Source of the DNA: CAVTWY01 sp963738615 | Lineage (GTDB): Bacteria > Pseudomonadota > Gammaproteobacteria > Burkholderiales > Burkholderiaceae_C | Length of the DNA stretch: 64,000 nucleotides | Assembly (NCBI GenBank): GCA_963738615.1 | Contig: CAVTXI010000019.1 | Location: forward strand, 1,054,001-1,118,000 | Reading direction: 5' to 3' | In this document: piece by piece, positions 9,500-19,909 of the stretch | How the letters are laid out: the number at the start of each line of letters is the position of its first letter | How positions within the stretch are numbered: the stretch's first letter is position 1 | Notes under the pieces: model-generated | The model's database searches: none | Seen by the model: only the letters and a program-made list of their open reading frames with translations | What the model was told of the DNA's origin: nothing | Made by a program: the position numbers and the translations under genes

Positions 9500-10360
9500 A
9501 TGCTCTATCCGGAATTGTTCAAGCAGCTCGAAGCCGTTCGCTGGAACATGGACAAGGACATCCCGTGGGCGGCCTTCGAAGGCTCGAAGCTCAGCGACGA
9601 GCAGGCGCGCACGGTCAAGATGAACGCCATCACCGAGTGGGCGGCGCTGCCGGCCACCGAAATGTTCCTGCGCGACAACCGCGGCGACAGCGACTTCTGC
9701 GCCTTCATGAGCGTGTGGTTCTTCGAAGAGCAGAAACACTCGCTGGTGTTGATGGAATACCTGAAGCGCTTTCGACCCGACCTTGCGCCGACCGAAGAGG
9801 AACTGCACGAGGTGCGGTTCGAGTTCGACCCCGCGCCAGCGCTCGAGACGTTGATGCTGCACTTCTGCGGCGAGATCCGGCTCAACCATTGGTACCGACG
9901 CGCCAGCGAATGGCACACCGAGCCGGTCATCAAACACATTTACGCCACCCTGGCGCAAGACGAAGCGCGCCACGGTGGTGCCTACCTGCGCTACATGAAG
10001 CGCGCGTTGGTGCGTTTCGGCGACGAGGCACGCGGCGCATTCGCGAAGGTCGGCGTGCTGATGGCCAGCGCGCGGCGCACGGCGCAGGCGCTGCACCCGA
10101 CCAACCTGCACGTCAACGAGAAGCTCTTTCCGCGCGACACCGTTCAAAGCCGCGTTCCCGACCCCGAGTGGCTCGAGCATTGGCTCGACAAGCAGATCCA
10201 GTTCGACAGCGTCTGGGAAGGCAAGGTCATCGATCGCATCTTGCACAACCTCGGGCTGCTGTTCGACCGCAGCTTCGCCAGCGTGCAGGATCTCAACCGC
10301 TACCGAAAAGATCTTGCGGCCGCCGTCGCTGCGGCGCCCCCGCGGCCGGCGCCAGTCTGA
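9500..10360 (+). CDS. Ferritin-like di-iron family protein (acyl-ACP desaturase-like)
   Basis: 286 residues from the ATG at 9500. The chain is helical with two typical carboxylate/His iron motifs: WFFEEQKHS (ExxH, about residue 80) and LAQDEARHGG (DExxH, about residue 155), each paired with a Glu on the preceding helix (EWAALPATEMF and CGEIRLNHWY). This fits the ferritin-like superfamily, near the stearoyl-ACP desaturase branch. I cannot assign a substrate. An ATG upstream at 9434 would add residues that do not look like protein from this family. The gene is alone: corA with a terminator lies upstream and a convergent GST downstream. Confidence 0.75.
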   Translation: MLYPELFKQLEAVRWNMDKDIPWAAFEGSKLSDEQARTVKMNAITEWAALPATEMFLRDNRGDSDFCAFMSVWFFEEQKHSLVLMEYLKRFRPDLAPTEEELHEVRFEFDPAPALETLMLHFCGEIRLNHWYRRASEWHTEPVIKHIYATLAQDEARHGGAYLRYMKRALVRFGDEARGAFAKVGVLMASARRTAQALHPTNLHVNEKLFPRDTVQSRVPDPEWLEHWLDKQIQFDSVWEGKVIDRILHNLGLLFDRSFASVQDLNRYRKDLAAAVAAAPPRPAPV

Positions 10361-10361
10361 T

Positions 10362-11048
10362 TCAGCGCGGAGGTTTCGGCATCGGCGGTGTCGTCGTCGC
10401 CTTCGAGAAGCGCTCCTGATCGGCGCGGCGGTCTGCATCGACTTTCTGCGCCGCGGGGCGCGCGCCGACCAACTTGATGTAGCCCTTCCATTCGATCTGC
10501 TGCGCGGCCAGCAGGTCTTCGCCTAAAACGATCCGGCTGGCCAGCGCGACCAGCGGCAGGCTCACGTAGGCGCAGCAGTCGGCCAGCGTGAAGCTGTCGC
10601 CGGCAAGGTAGGGCTGGAACTTCGCCAGGCGCTTGAAGCCGGCGATGTGTTTCGTCAGCAAGCGGCGCACGCGCGCTTGCGCGCTGTCGCTGACGCTGCC
10701 GCCGAAGAAGGCCTGCGGGTACAGCTCGCGCGCGACCAACTCGAGGTGCAGATCGACGTAGGAGCACAGCTCTCGCACCTTCGCCGCCTGCCATGGGTCT
10801 TTCGGCATCAGCGCGGGCGTGTCGGGGTAGGCGGCCTCGAGGTATTCGACGATCGCCTGGCTTTCGCACAAGGCGCCTTGCGGCAAGGTGATGTACGGCA
10901 CCTTGCCCAGCGGGCTGGCGGCCAGCACCGCGTCGTCGGTACGGCCGCTGGCGACCGTCGACTCTTCGAAGGCGATGCCCTTCTCGAGCAGCGCGAGCTT
11001 CACCTTGTTGTAGTAGTTCGACATCGCGAAGCCGTGAAGCGTCAGCAT
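10362..11048 (-). CDS. Glutathione S-transferase family protein
   Basis: 228 residues. The N-terminal thioredoxin-fold domain starts MLTLHGFAMSNYYNKVKLALLEKG and contains the glutathione-binding PLGKVPYI and ESQAIVEYLE. The C-terminal helical domain carries LAGDSFTLADCCAYV, the usual N-capping region. The tail after about residue 200 is basic and Pro-rich, with no recognised function. Probable role: conjugation or reduction of small electrophiles; the class and substrate cannot be read from the sequence. It converges with the ferritin-like gene (one base between stops). Confidence 0.9.
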   Translation of the reverse strand: MLTLHGFAMSNYYNKVKLALLEKGIAFEESTVASGRTDDAVLAASPLGKVPYITLPQGALCESQAIVEYLEAAYPDTPALMPKDPWQAAKVRELCSYVDLHLELVARELYPQAFFGGSVSDSAQARVRRLLTKHIAGFKRLAKFQPYLAGDSFTLADCCAYVSLPLVALASRIVLGEDLLAAQQIEWKGYIKLVGARPAAQKVDADRRADQERFSKATTTPPMPKPPR

Positions 11049-11102
11049 GATCTTGACCGTCCCTGGTGAGGCTGAATCGATGGATGTCAGTCTAGTGGCG
11101 CG

Positions 11103-11690
11103 TCAGCGACGGGGTCGTGACGGCCGTGACATGACCGCAGCGATGGCAGCCCCGCAAAGGCTGCCGACCAGGTGGATCGGCGGCCACGTCACGGCGTCGG
11201 CCCCGCTGATCGGTTGCGGGCCGCGCAGCCACTCCCAAGCCAGCTTGCCCACCAGCCCCGCGACGAGCAGCGCGCCGACCCCACGCGTGCGCCCGCGCCG
11301 CAACGCCCAAACCGCCGCAACGGCCGCGCCCGCGTGCAGCGCGCCCGACAACCCGCCCAGGTGCGCGGGGGCCGACGCCGCCATGCTGATCACGACCTGC
11401 GACAACGGCCATGCCAGCAGCCAGGCGAACGCCGCGCGTCGCGGCAGGCCTGTGGTCCAGCCCAGCACGGCCAACGCCGCGGCGCCGACAAGGTTCATCG
11501 CCAGGTGTTGCGGGCTCCAGTGAACCCACGCCGCCGTGAACATGCGCCACGGCTGCAGGGCGGCCACAACGCCGCCTTCCCAGTCGAGCCCATGCAGCCA
11601 GCCCGGGCCCATCCGGGCAACGCTGACGCTGACGACAACGCTGGCGATCACATGTGCGGCGGCCACGCCGACCCACGCCCGTGCCGCCAC
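11103..11690 (-). CDS. rrtA: Rhombosortase-like intramembrane serine protease (RrtA)
   Basis: About 195 residues with roughly five to six hydrophobic helices. The rhomboid-type features are WVHWSPQHLAMNLVG (the conserved His/Asn helix) and GGLSGALHAG, which carries the GxSG Ser and a nearby His. The small size fits rhombosortase, which cleaves C-terminal GlyGly-CTERM tails of exported proteins. No ATG is available; GTG at 11690 (or TTG at 11699) lies directly after the glnE stop, so the gene is probably translated with glnE. A subtilisin-like protease with a matching tail is encoded at 40.9-42.8 kb. A plain small rhomboid is the alternative. Confidence 0.75.
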   Translation of the reverse strand: MAARAWVGVAAAHVIASVVVSVSVARMGPGWLHGLDWEGGVVAALQPWRMFTAAWVHWSPQHLAMNLVGAAALAVLGWTTGLPRRAAFAWLLAWPLSQVVISMAASAPAHLGGLSGALHAGAAVAAVWALRRGRTRGVGALLVAGLVGKLAWEWLRGPQPISGADAVTWPPIHLVGSLCGAAIAAVMSRPSRPRR

Positions 11691-11701
11691 GCTCGGCAAC
11701 C

Positions 11702-14449
11702 TCAGGTGTTGCGGAACACGGCCCGCCACAACGCCTGAATCGCTTCTCGCGCGTCGCGTAGCGGCTGCGCGTGCGAAGCGTCGAGATCGAAGCTGGTGGG
11801 CTGCTCGTCCAGGCGTGCGCGGTGCTGGGCGCGGCGCAACTCTCGGTAGCCGTCGGCGGCCGCGCTGCCCACGCCCGCGGGCAACAGGCCGGCTGCTTCG
11901 GCCAAGCGCATCAGGGCGATGTTGCCGACGTTGCCCTGAAGCTCGCGGTGTTTCGCGCTGTGCGCCAGCACCAGCTGCTGCACCGCGAACTCGGCGTCCA
12001 TCATGCCGCCGGGGCTGAGCTTCACGTCGAACAGCGCGCCACGCACCGGCCGGCCCTGGCGCACCTTCTCGCGCATGGCCTTGATCTCTTGCGCCAGCGC
12101 GGCTTCGTCGCGCGGCGAAGCCAGCACGGCGCAGCGCACCGCTTCGAAGCGCGGCCCCAGCTCGGGTAGGCCGGCGCACCAACGCGCACGCGTGATCGCC
12201 TGGTGCTCCCAGGTCCATGCCGTGTTGCTGCCACGGCCGCTCTGGTATTGCTCGAAAGACGCGATCGACGTCACCAGCAACCCCGAGCTGCCGTTGGGCC
12301 GCAGCGCGGTGTCGATGTCGAACAGCTCGCCCGCCGCGGTGCGCAGCGTCAGCCATGAGATGAGCTTGCGCACGAAAGCGCCATAGACCTCGCCGGAGCG
12401 CTCGTCGTCGTCGTCGTAGAGGAACACCACATCGAGGTCGCTGCCGTAGCCCAGTTCCTTGCCGCCCAGCTTGCCGTAGGCGATGACGGCGAAGCGGGGG
12501 TCGTCGCGATGGCGCTGCTTCAAGTGCAGCCAAGCCCAGCGGATACACGCGTCGAGCGTCACGTCGGCCAGCGCGGAAAGATCATCGGCCACCTGCTCGA
12601 CCGTGATGCGGCCTTCGACGTCGCGCACCAGCGTGCGGAAGACCTCGGCGTGGTGCATGTGGCGCAGCGCGTCGAGCAGCAATTCTTCGCCCGCGTCTTG
12701 CGCGCGGTGCCAGGCGGCGTGTCGCTTCTCGAGTTCCGCGGCGAAGGTTTCGCGATCGAAACGTTCGCCCAGCAAGGTCTCGTCGGCCAGCTCGTCGATC
12801 ACGGCCGGGTGGCGCATCAGGTAGCGCATCGGCCAGCGAGCCAGGCCCAACAGGCGCAGCAGACGCTGCTGAACCAACGGGCGCTCGACCAGCAGCGCCA
12901 GGTAGCCGTCGCGGCGCAGCAGCGGGTCAAGCCAGTCGACGAAGCGCACCGCGGCTTCGTCGCTGACGCTGCCGTCGCGCATGCCGACAGCCAGCCGGTG
13001 CAGCAGACGCGCCAAACGCGCGCGGCTGTCGTCGCGCAGCGACTGCACCTTGGGCGACGCCAGCCAAGGCTCGAGGCGTGACTTCAGCGCGGCGGGCAGG
13101 CCGTCGACGAAAGCTTCGTTGTCGATCGACGGCTTGCTGCCCACACAACCCTTGCCCTTGCACGGCCCCGGCGCCGCGTTGCCGTCGTGCAGCATCGCGT
13201 CGAACTCGGTGGCGACGAACTCGCGCGCTTCGCCCAGCTGCTGCAACAGGGCGCAGCAGCCGTCGGCGGCGCTGTCCCCGTCGTGACCGGCACCCTGCGT
13301 GTCGTGACCGAGCGTGGCGGCGATCCAGCGCAGGTCTTCGTCGGCTGACGGCAGCAGGTGCGTCTGCTGGTCGTCGAGGTACTGGATGCGGTGCTCGATG
13401 CGCCGCAGCAGCACGTAGGCCTGCGCCAGGCGCTGCGCGACGTCGGCTTTCATCAGCCCGCTTGCGACGGCGCGCTCGAGGCCGCGCAATGTGGAGCGGG
13501 TGCGCAACTCGGGGAACTGGCCGCCGCGCACGACCAGCAGGCACTGCACGATGAATTCGATCTCGCGGATGCCGCCGCGCGACAGCTTCACGTCGTTGGC
13601 GCGTTCGGGGCGGCCTGCGGCGCGACGCTGCGCCTCGTCGCGGATCTTGCGGTGCAGTTGCCGCAGGCCCTCGAAGACGCCGTAGTCGAGGTAGCGCCGG
13701 TATACGAAGTGCGCGACCAGCGGGCGCAGCAGCGTCGCGGGCTTGCCGGCGGCCACGCTCGCGGCCGGGGCGACCACGCGGCTTTTCAGCCACGCAAAGC
13801 GTTCCCACTCGCGGCCCTGCACCAGGAAGTACTCCTCGAGCATCGCCAGGCTCACGACCGGCGGGCCCGAGTTGCCGTTGGGCCGCAGCGCCAGGTCGAC
13901 GCGGAAGACGAAGCCGTCGTCGGTGGTGTCGCCGATGCGCGCTTGCAGGCCACGTGCCACCGCGGCGAAGTACTCGTGGGCGCTGACCGGGCGCGGCCCG
14001 TCGGTGTCGCCGTCGTCCTCGTAGACGTAGATCAGGTCGATGTCCGACGACACGTTCAGTTCGCGCGCGCCGAGCTTGCCCATGCCGATGATCCAGAAGT
14101 CGATGCGCTCGCCGGCTTCGTTGCGGGGCGCGCCGAAACGTGCATCGGCGTCGGCCAGCGTCTGCGCCAGTGCGCGCTCGAGGCTGGCTTCGGCCAGCCA
14201 CGTCATCGCGTGGGTCACCACGTCGAGCGGCGCGCCTTGTTCGGTGTCCAGCACCGCCAGCCGTTCGATGACCGCGTGGCGTGCGACGCGCAGCGCGCTG
14301 TCGAGGGTGGCGCCGCGAGCAGCCAGCGTGTCGATCAGCCGCTCGATGCTGTCACGGGTGGGTGCGCCGGGCTCGAGCAGCGCCAGCGCGTCGGGCCAGC
14401 GGCGGCGCACGCGGGTGACGAAGCGGCTGTGGCCAGCGTGCGCGGTCAT
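11702..14449 (-). CDS. glnE: Glutamine synthetase adenylyltransferase/deadenylase
   Basis: 915 residues, usual length. Two nucleotidyltransferase domains are evident: the first with GMGKLGARELNVSSDIDLI, the second with AYGKLGGKELGYGSDLDVV. Each has the G-S/D-x-D metal-binding signature, with a PII-responsive linker between. It adds AMP to and removes it from glutamine synthetase according to nitrogen status. It is divergent from yhdP and followed closely by the rhombosortase gene. Confidence 0.97.
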   Translation of the reverse strand: MTAHAGHSRFVTRVRRRWPDALALLEPGAPTRDSIERLIDTLAARGATLDSALRVARHAVIERLAVLDTEQGAPLDVVTHAMTWLAEASLERALAQTLADADARFGAPRNEAGERIDFWIIGMGKLGARELNVSSDIDLIYVYEDDGDTDGPRPVSAHEYFAAVARGLQARIGDTTDDGFVFRVDLALRPNGNSGPPVVSLAMLEEYFLVQGREWERFAWLKSRVVAPAASVAAGKPATLLRPLVAHFVYRRYLDYGVFEGLRQLHRKIRDEAQRRAAGRPERANDVKLSRGGIREIEFIVQCLLVVRGGQFPELRTRSTLRGLERAVASGLMKADVAQRLAQAYVLLRRIEHRIQYLDDQQTHLLPSADEDLRWIAATLGHDTQGAGHDGDSAADGCCALLQQLGEAREFVATEFDAMLHDGNAAPGPCKGKGCVGSKPSIDNEAFVDGLPAALKSRLEPWLASPKVQSLRDDSRARLARLLHRLAVGMRDGSVSDEAAVRFVDWLDPLLRRDGYLALLVERPLVQQRLLRLLGLARWPMRYLMRHPAVIDELADETLLGERFDRETFAAELEKRHAAWHRAQDAGEELLLDALRHMHHAEVFRTLVRDVEGRITVEQVADDLSALADVTLDACIRWAWLHLKQRHRDDPRFAVIAYGKLGGKELGYGSDLDVVFLYDDDDERSGEVYGAFVRKLISWLTLRTAAGELFDIDTALRPNGSSGLLVTSIASFEQYQSGRGSNTAWTWEHQAITRARWCAGLPELGPRFEAVRCAVLASPRDEAALAQEIKAMREKVRQGRPVRGALFDVKLSPGGMMDAEFAVQQLVLAHSAKHRELQGNVGNIALMRLAEAAGLLPAGVGSAAADGYRELRRAQHRARLDEQPTSFDLDASHAQPLRDAREAIQALWRAVFRNT

Positions 14450-14604
14450 GGCCTTGGACAGGCCCGCTGTGCTAGTGTCATGAGCAGGTTGCGGCGACGT
14501 TGTGCACGTGCGCGGTCCGCGTTCCTTTGCTCACACGCCGAGCGTCAGCGCGTACCCCGGTGCCGCCGTTGTCCAGACCTGTGGCCCTACGTCGCCTTCG
14601 ATTC

Positions 14605-17600
14605 ATGACGCCGCCTCCTCTTCCCTCATCGTCGAGCGCCCCGGCCGAGTTGGCTGCCGCGACGCCTGTGGTGACCGTCCCGCGGTCGACCGCGTCGCGT
14701 CTGTCTTCGGCGTTGGGCACCGCGCTGGCGGTGCTGGCGATTGTGCTGGTCGTGCTTTGGCTGACTCTGCAGTGGGGCATTCTGCCGAACGTGCATCGCT
14801 GGCGTGAGCCGATCCAGCAACACGCGGGCCGCGTGCTGGGCCTTCCCGTGACGATCGGCGCGATCCATGCCCGCGCGACCGGCCTGATGCCCGACCTCGA
14901 GCTGACCGACGTGGTCGTGCACGACGCCGCGAACCGTGAGGCCCTGCGGCTGCCGCGGGTGCAGGCGCGCTTGTCGCCGCGGTCGCTGCTGACGCTGCGG
15001 CCGCATTTCGACCGCTTGGCGTTCGAGTCAGCGCTGCTGGACGTGCGCCGCGACGCCGCAGGCCGGGTCCACGTTGCAGGCATCGACCTGGGCAGCCGCG
15101 AAAACGCCCGCGGCGGCATGCACCCGGCCGACTGGCTCTTCGAGCAGCGCGAGGTGACCGTGCGCGGCGCCACCGTGCGCTGGACCGACGAACGTCGCGG
15201 CGCGCCGCCGCTCGAGTTGGGCCAGGTCGACATCAGCGTGCGCAACCTGCTCACGCGCCACGAAGCCACTGTCGCGGCAACGCCGCCGCCGTCGTGGGGC
15301 GACCGCTTCACGCTCGACGCGCGCTTCACCCAGCCCTTCGTCAGCGCGGGCGGTTTTGTCGGCGCCAATGCGTGGCGCAGTTGGAGCGGGCATGTCGACA
15401 TCAACCTGCCCCGCGCTGACGCCGCGCGCCTTCGTCGTTACGTTGACCTGCCGTTCCACCTGGACACCGGCCGCGGGTCGGCGAAAGCCCGCCTCGAGGT
15501 CGAGCGTGGCGAGCTGCGCGGTGCGGTGGCCGACATCACACTCGCCGACGTGGCGCTGCGCTGGGCGGACGGTCTTGCGCCTTGGGACATCAGTCGCCTC
15601 GACGGCCGCATGGTCATGCGGCACACGCCGTCCGGCGGCACGCAGGATCCGCCAGAAGCCACCCGCATGGCGCTCGAGGGCTTCACGTTCACCACACCCG
15701 ACGGGCGCGCGTGGCCCAAGGGCGACCTGTCGCTGACGCTGCGCGGGCCGGCGCAGCCGCAGGCACCGAACGCACCCGAAGCGCGGCTTGCGTCGGCGGG
15801 CGGCGAACTCGAGGCGCAGCGCATCGACCTGGCGATGCTGGCGCTGCTGACCACGCGGCTGCCGCTGGGTGCGCAGCAGCGCGGTCTGCTCGAGTCGATG
15901 CAGGCGCGCGGGCACGCCGAGCGGTTCCACGCGCAGTGGGACGGGCCGGTCGACGCGCCCACCGCGTGGCGTCTTCGTGCCAACGTGCAGGGCCTGGCGC
16001 TGCGCGAGCAAGACGTGGCGCTGGCCACGAACCTGCGGCGGCAGGTGATCGGTCGCCCGGGCGTCGAAGGTGCAAGCGTGGACCTGGACGCGAACCAGGA
16101 CGGCGGGCAGGCGACGCTGCGCATCGAGCAAGGCAGCGCGTCTTTTCCGGGCATCCTCGAGCGTCCGCGCGTCGCGCTCGAACGGCTCGACGCTTCGCTG
16201 CGCTGGACGGTGTTGGCGAACCAACCCGACGCGCCGCCGTCCGCGCTGCCGCCCATCGTGCTCGTGGTCGACAACGCCACCTTCGCCAACGCCGACGCGC
16301 AGGGACGCTTCAACGGAACATGGCGCAGCGGTGATGCAACCGGCACGCCCGACGCGCCCGTTGCACGATTCCCCGGTGTGCTCGACCTGGTCGGCCGCAT
16401 CGACCGCGGCAAGGCTTCGGCTGCCGCGCGCTACCTGCCGCTGGGGCTGGCCGAAGAGGCACGGCGCTACGTCGAAGGTTCGATCCTCGACGGACGCATC
16501 ACCGATGTTTCGTTCAAGGTGAAGGGCGATCTGCGGCACTTCCCCTTCGGTGTTGCACGCGGCCGCGGGCAGGACGGTGAGTTCCGTGCCGTCGGCAAGG
16601 TCACCGAAGGCCGCATGAACGTCGCGCCCGAACTGCGCGCCGCCGATGGGTCCAGCCCCCTGTGGCCCCTGCTCGAGCAGATCGACGGAGAACTGGTCTT
16701 CGCCGGCAGCAGCATGCAGATCCGCCGCGCCACTGCACGCGTCGACGGCGTGGCCTTGGCTGACGTGGCCGGCGAGGTCGACTTCGGGCGTGCACCGTCG
16801 TTGCTGACCATCGGCGGGGGGGCGAGCGGAAGCGCAACCGACATGCTGCGCTACGTGCGCCGATCGCCGATCGACGGCTGGACCAGCCAGGTGCTGACCC
16901 AGACCACCGCCACCGGGTCGGCAGACTTGCGCCTGGCGCTGTCGCTGCCCCTGCGCGAACTGGCGGCATCGAGCGTGCGTGGCACTGTCACGCTGTCGGG
17001 CAGCGACGTTCGCGTGCGGCCCGACGTGCCGCTGCTGGCGCAGGCGCACGGGCAGGTCGAATTCAGCGAGAAGGGCCTGCGCGTCGTCGGCGACGCCCAT
17101 GCACGCGTGTACGGCGGCGACGCAACCTTCAGCGGCGGCTCGCGTGACGACGGCACCATCGGCTTCACCGGGCAAGGCGTCATCTCTGCCGAAGGGTTCG
17201 CCCAGGCGCGGCCCGAGCTGGGCGACATCACCAACCTGGCAGCGGTGATGCGAGGGCGCATGCCGTACCGGCTCGACCTGACGTTCCGCCGCGGGCAGCC
17301 CGAGTTCGTTGTCACCAGCAACCTCGAGGGCATGGCGGTCGATTTGCCCGAACCGCTGGCGAAAGCTGCCGACGCAAGCCTGCCGCTGCGCGTGGCGACG
17401 ACGTTGGTGCGAGGGCGTGAGGACAACGCGCTGCGGCGACACGCGCGCAGAGGGCCGCGCCACGCGCGACATGCTGCGCGTCGAAGCCGGCAGCGTCTTC
17501 ACGGCGCACTTCCTGCGTGACATCGCCGGCACCACGCCCCGGGTCCTGGCCGGCGGCATCGGCGTGGGCAACCCGGCGCCGCAGCCCACCAGCGGCGTGC

Positions 17601-19037
17601 ACGCGTCCGTCAAAACGGACGCGCTGGACCTGGATGCCTGGCGTCAATCTGCGGCCAAGCTTGGCATCGACATCGGCGGCGCAACATCGCCGCCCCCCGC
17701 TTTGCCCGCCGCCGCCCGCGCGGGCACCGCGGCCGGCGACAGCGGCTATGCGCCGCGCGCGGTGAGCCTCGAGGTGGGTGACCTGCTGATCGACGCGCGC
17801 CGGCTCAGCCACGTCACCGCAGGCCTGACGCAAGACGCCGAAGGTGCGTGGCGCGCGACGGTCGAAGCCGACCAGCTTTCCGGCTTCGCGCAGTGGCGGC
17901 CCGCGGCGCGTGGTCGGCCACCGCGGCTTCAGGCGCGGTTGGCGCGGCTGGCGCTGCCCGCGGCGGCGTCGGAGAGCGTCGACGCGCTGCTGACCGACGA
18001 AGCGCCGCAGAACCCGCCCGCGCTCGACATCGTCATCAATGACTTCGAACTGCGCGGGCGCAAGCTTGGCCGCCTCGAGATCGAAGCCACGCACGAACGT
18101 GTGGGCAGCGACGCGCTGGCGTGGGCACTGACCAAGCTTGCGTGTCACCACGCCCGAAGCGCAGCTGACCGGCACCGGCCGCTGGGTCGCCGCCACCGAC
18201 GGCAGCAAGCAACGCCGTACGGTGATTGACTTCAAGCTCGACCTGAACGACAGCGGCGCCTACCTCACGCGCTTCGGCCTGCCCGACGTGCTGCGCGGCG
18301 GGCAGGGCGCCATCGCCGGGCAGGTCTCGTGGGCCGGCTCGCCCATCACCTGGCATGCGCCGTCGCTGGCCGGCACCATCCACATGGACATCGACGCCGG
18401 GCAGTTCCTGAAGGTCGGTCCGGGCGCGGCGCGCTTGCTGGGCGTGTTGAATCTGCAATCGCTGCCGCGGCGCCTGCTGTTCGACTTCCGCGACGTGTTC
18501 TCCGAAGGCTTCGCGTTCGACAGCATCACCGGCGACGTACGCATCGACCAGGGCCAGGCGATGACGAACAACGTGCGCATGAGCGGTGTGCAGGCGATGG
18601 TGCTGATGCAAGGCAGCGCCGACGTGCTGCGCGAAACCCAAGACCTGCGCGTGTGGGTCATCCCCGAAATCGACGCGGGCGCCGCGTCACTCGCCTACGC
18701 CGCGATCAACCCCGCGGTGGGCCTGGGCACCTTCCTGGCGCAACTGTTCCTGCGGCGGCCGCTGATGGAAGCATCAACCCGCCAGTTCCTGGTGAACGGC
18801 TCGTGGGACGACCCGCAGGTCACGCGCCTCGAGCGCAAGACCGGTGACCGCATGCCCGATCTGGACGCTGCGCGGCTGGCGCCGGCCGGCGAGGCTGCGC
18901 CGGCAGTACCACCCGCCGCGCCTGCGCGCGCCGCGCCCGTGCAGTCGGCACCGATCACCAAGCCCACTGAACCACCGGCCGATCCGGCAACCGACCCAAC
19001 GACAGCTCAACGCTCCGATCCCCCACCCCCGCCATGA
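14605..19037 (+). CDS. yhdP: YhdP/AsmA-family large envelope protein, frame interrupted twice
   Basis: About 1,477 residues if the frame is restored. It starts at ATG 14605, with one membrane helix around residues 35-60 and then a long periplasmic part of the AsmA/DUF3971 type. The YhdP family (TIGR02099) helps move phospholipid to the outer membrane. The frame shifts near 17435 (VRGREDNALR then DTRAEGRATRDMLRVEAG) and near 18137 (TKL then RVTTPEAQLTGTG); deleting one T at the second site restores it. The end reads INPAVGLGTFLAQLFLRRPL, typical of the family C-terminus. The stop overlaps the nitrilase start by 4 bases. Single-base sequence errors explain both breaks best. Confidence 0.88.
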
Positions 19038-19861
19038 CCACCCTGCGCGCCGCCACCATCCAGATGCAATCCACGCCCGACGTGGCACGCAACCTCGACG
19101 CCGCCTTCCGCCTGGTCGCCCAAGCCGCGCGCGACGGTGCGCAGCTGGCGGTCCTGCCCGAATACTTCTGCGTCATGGGCCACGGCGACGAAGCCAAGCT
19201 GCACGTGGCGGAAGCCGACGGCGACGGTGCCATCCAACACGCGCTGTCCGCCATGGCCCGCGAGCACCGGCTGTGGCTGATCGGCGGCACCCTGCCGATC
19301 CGCACCGCCGACCCCGCACACGCGCGCAACGCCTGCTGCGTGGTCGCGCCCGACGGCACCCGTGCCGCGCGCTACGACAAGATCCACCTCTTCCGCTACG
19401 CCAACGAGCGCGAAAGCTACGACGAAGCCCGGACCCTCGAGCCCGGCGACACGCCGACGGTTGTCACGGCACAAATCGCCGACCGCGCCTGGCGCGTCGG
19501 CCTGACCATCTGCTATGACCTGCGCTTCCCCGAGCTGTACCGCGAACTGGCCAACCCGCCCGTCGACATCATCACCGTCCCCGCGGCCTTCACCCACACC
19601 ACCGGCCAGGCCCACTGGGAAGTGCTGTTGCGCGCTCGTGCGATCGAGAACCAGTGCTTCGTCATTGCATCGGCGCAGTCCGGCAAGCACGAAAACGGCC
19701 GCCGCACCTGGGGCCACAGCATGATCATCGACCCCTGGGGCGACGTCGTGGCGCAGTGTGAGTCCGACGGCGAGGGCGTGGCCGTGGCCAATCTCGATAT
19801 CGCGCGGCTGGACGCCGTCAGGTCACAGCTGCCGGCGTTGGGGCATCGTCGGCGGGCGTAG
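19034..19861 (+). CDS. Carbon-nitrogen hydrolase (Nit1/deaminated glutathione amidase-like)
   Basis: 275 residues. The nitrilase-superfamily triad is visible: Glu43 in LPEYF, Lys in YDKIHLF and Cys in TICYDLRFPELY. The pattern YDLRFPELYR with RARAIENQCF is close to the Nit1 branch, which hydrolyses deaminated glutathione, a metabolite-repair job. It is coupled to yhdP by a 4-base overlap. In many relatives tldD follows next; here the next gene is a convergent diguanylate cyclase, so that linkage is lost. Confidence 0.9.
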   Translation: MTTLRAATIQMQSTPDVARNLDAAFRLVAQAARDGAQLAVLPEYFCVMGHGDEAKLHVAEADGDGAIQHALSAMAREHRLWLIGGTLPIRTADPAHARNACCVVAPDGTRAARYDKIHLFRYANERESYDEARTLEPGDTPTVVTAQIADRAWRVGLTICYDLRFPELYRELANPPVDIITVPAAFTHTTGQAHWEVLLRARAIENQCFVIASAQSGKHENGRRTWGHSMIIDPWGDVVAQCESDGEGVAVANLDIARLDAVRSQLPALGHRRRA

Positions 19862-19909
19862 TGTGAGCTGTCGCCGCGCGCGCTGAACCGCCGACCGGTC
19901 GCGTCGCGA

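Noticed and set aside
15028..17613. Long minus-strand reading frame opposite yhdP (861 codons)
   Set aside because: Antisense shadow; composition is typical of a reversed GC-rich gene and no domain is visible.
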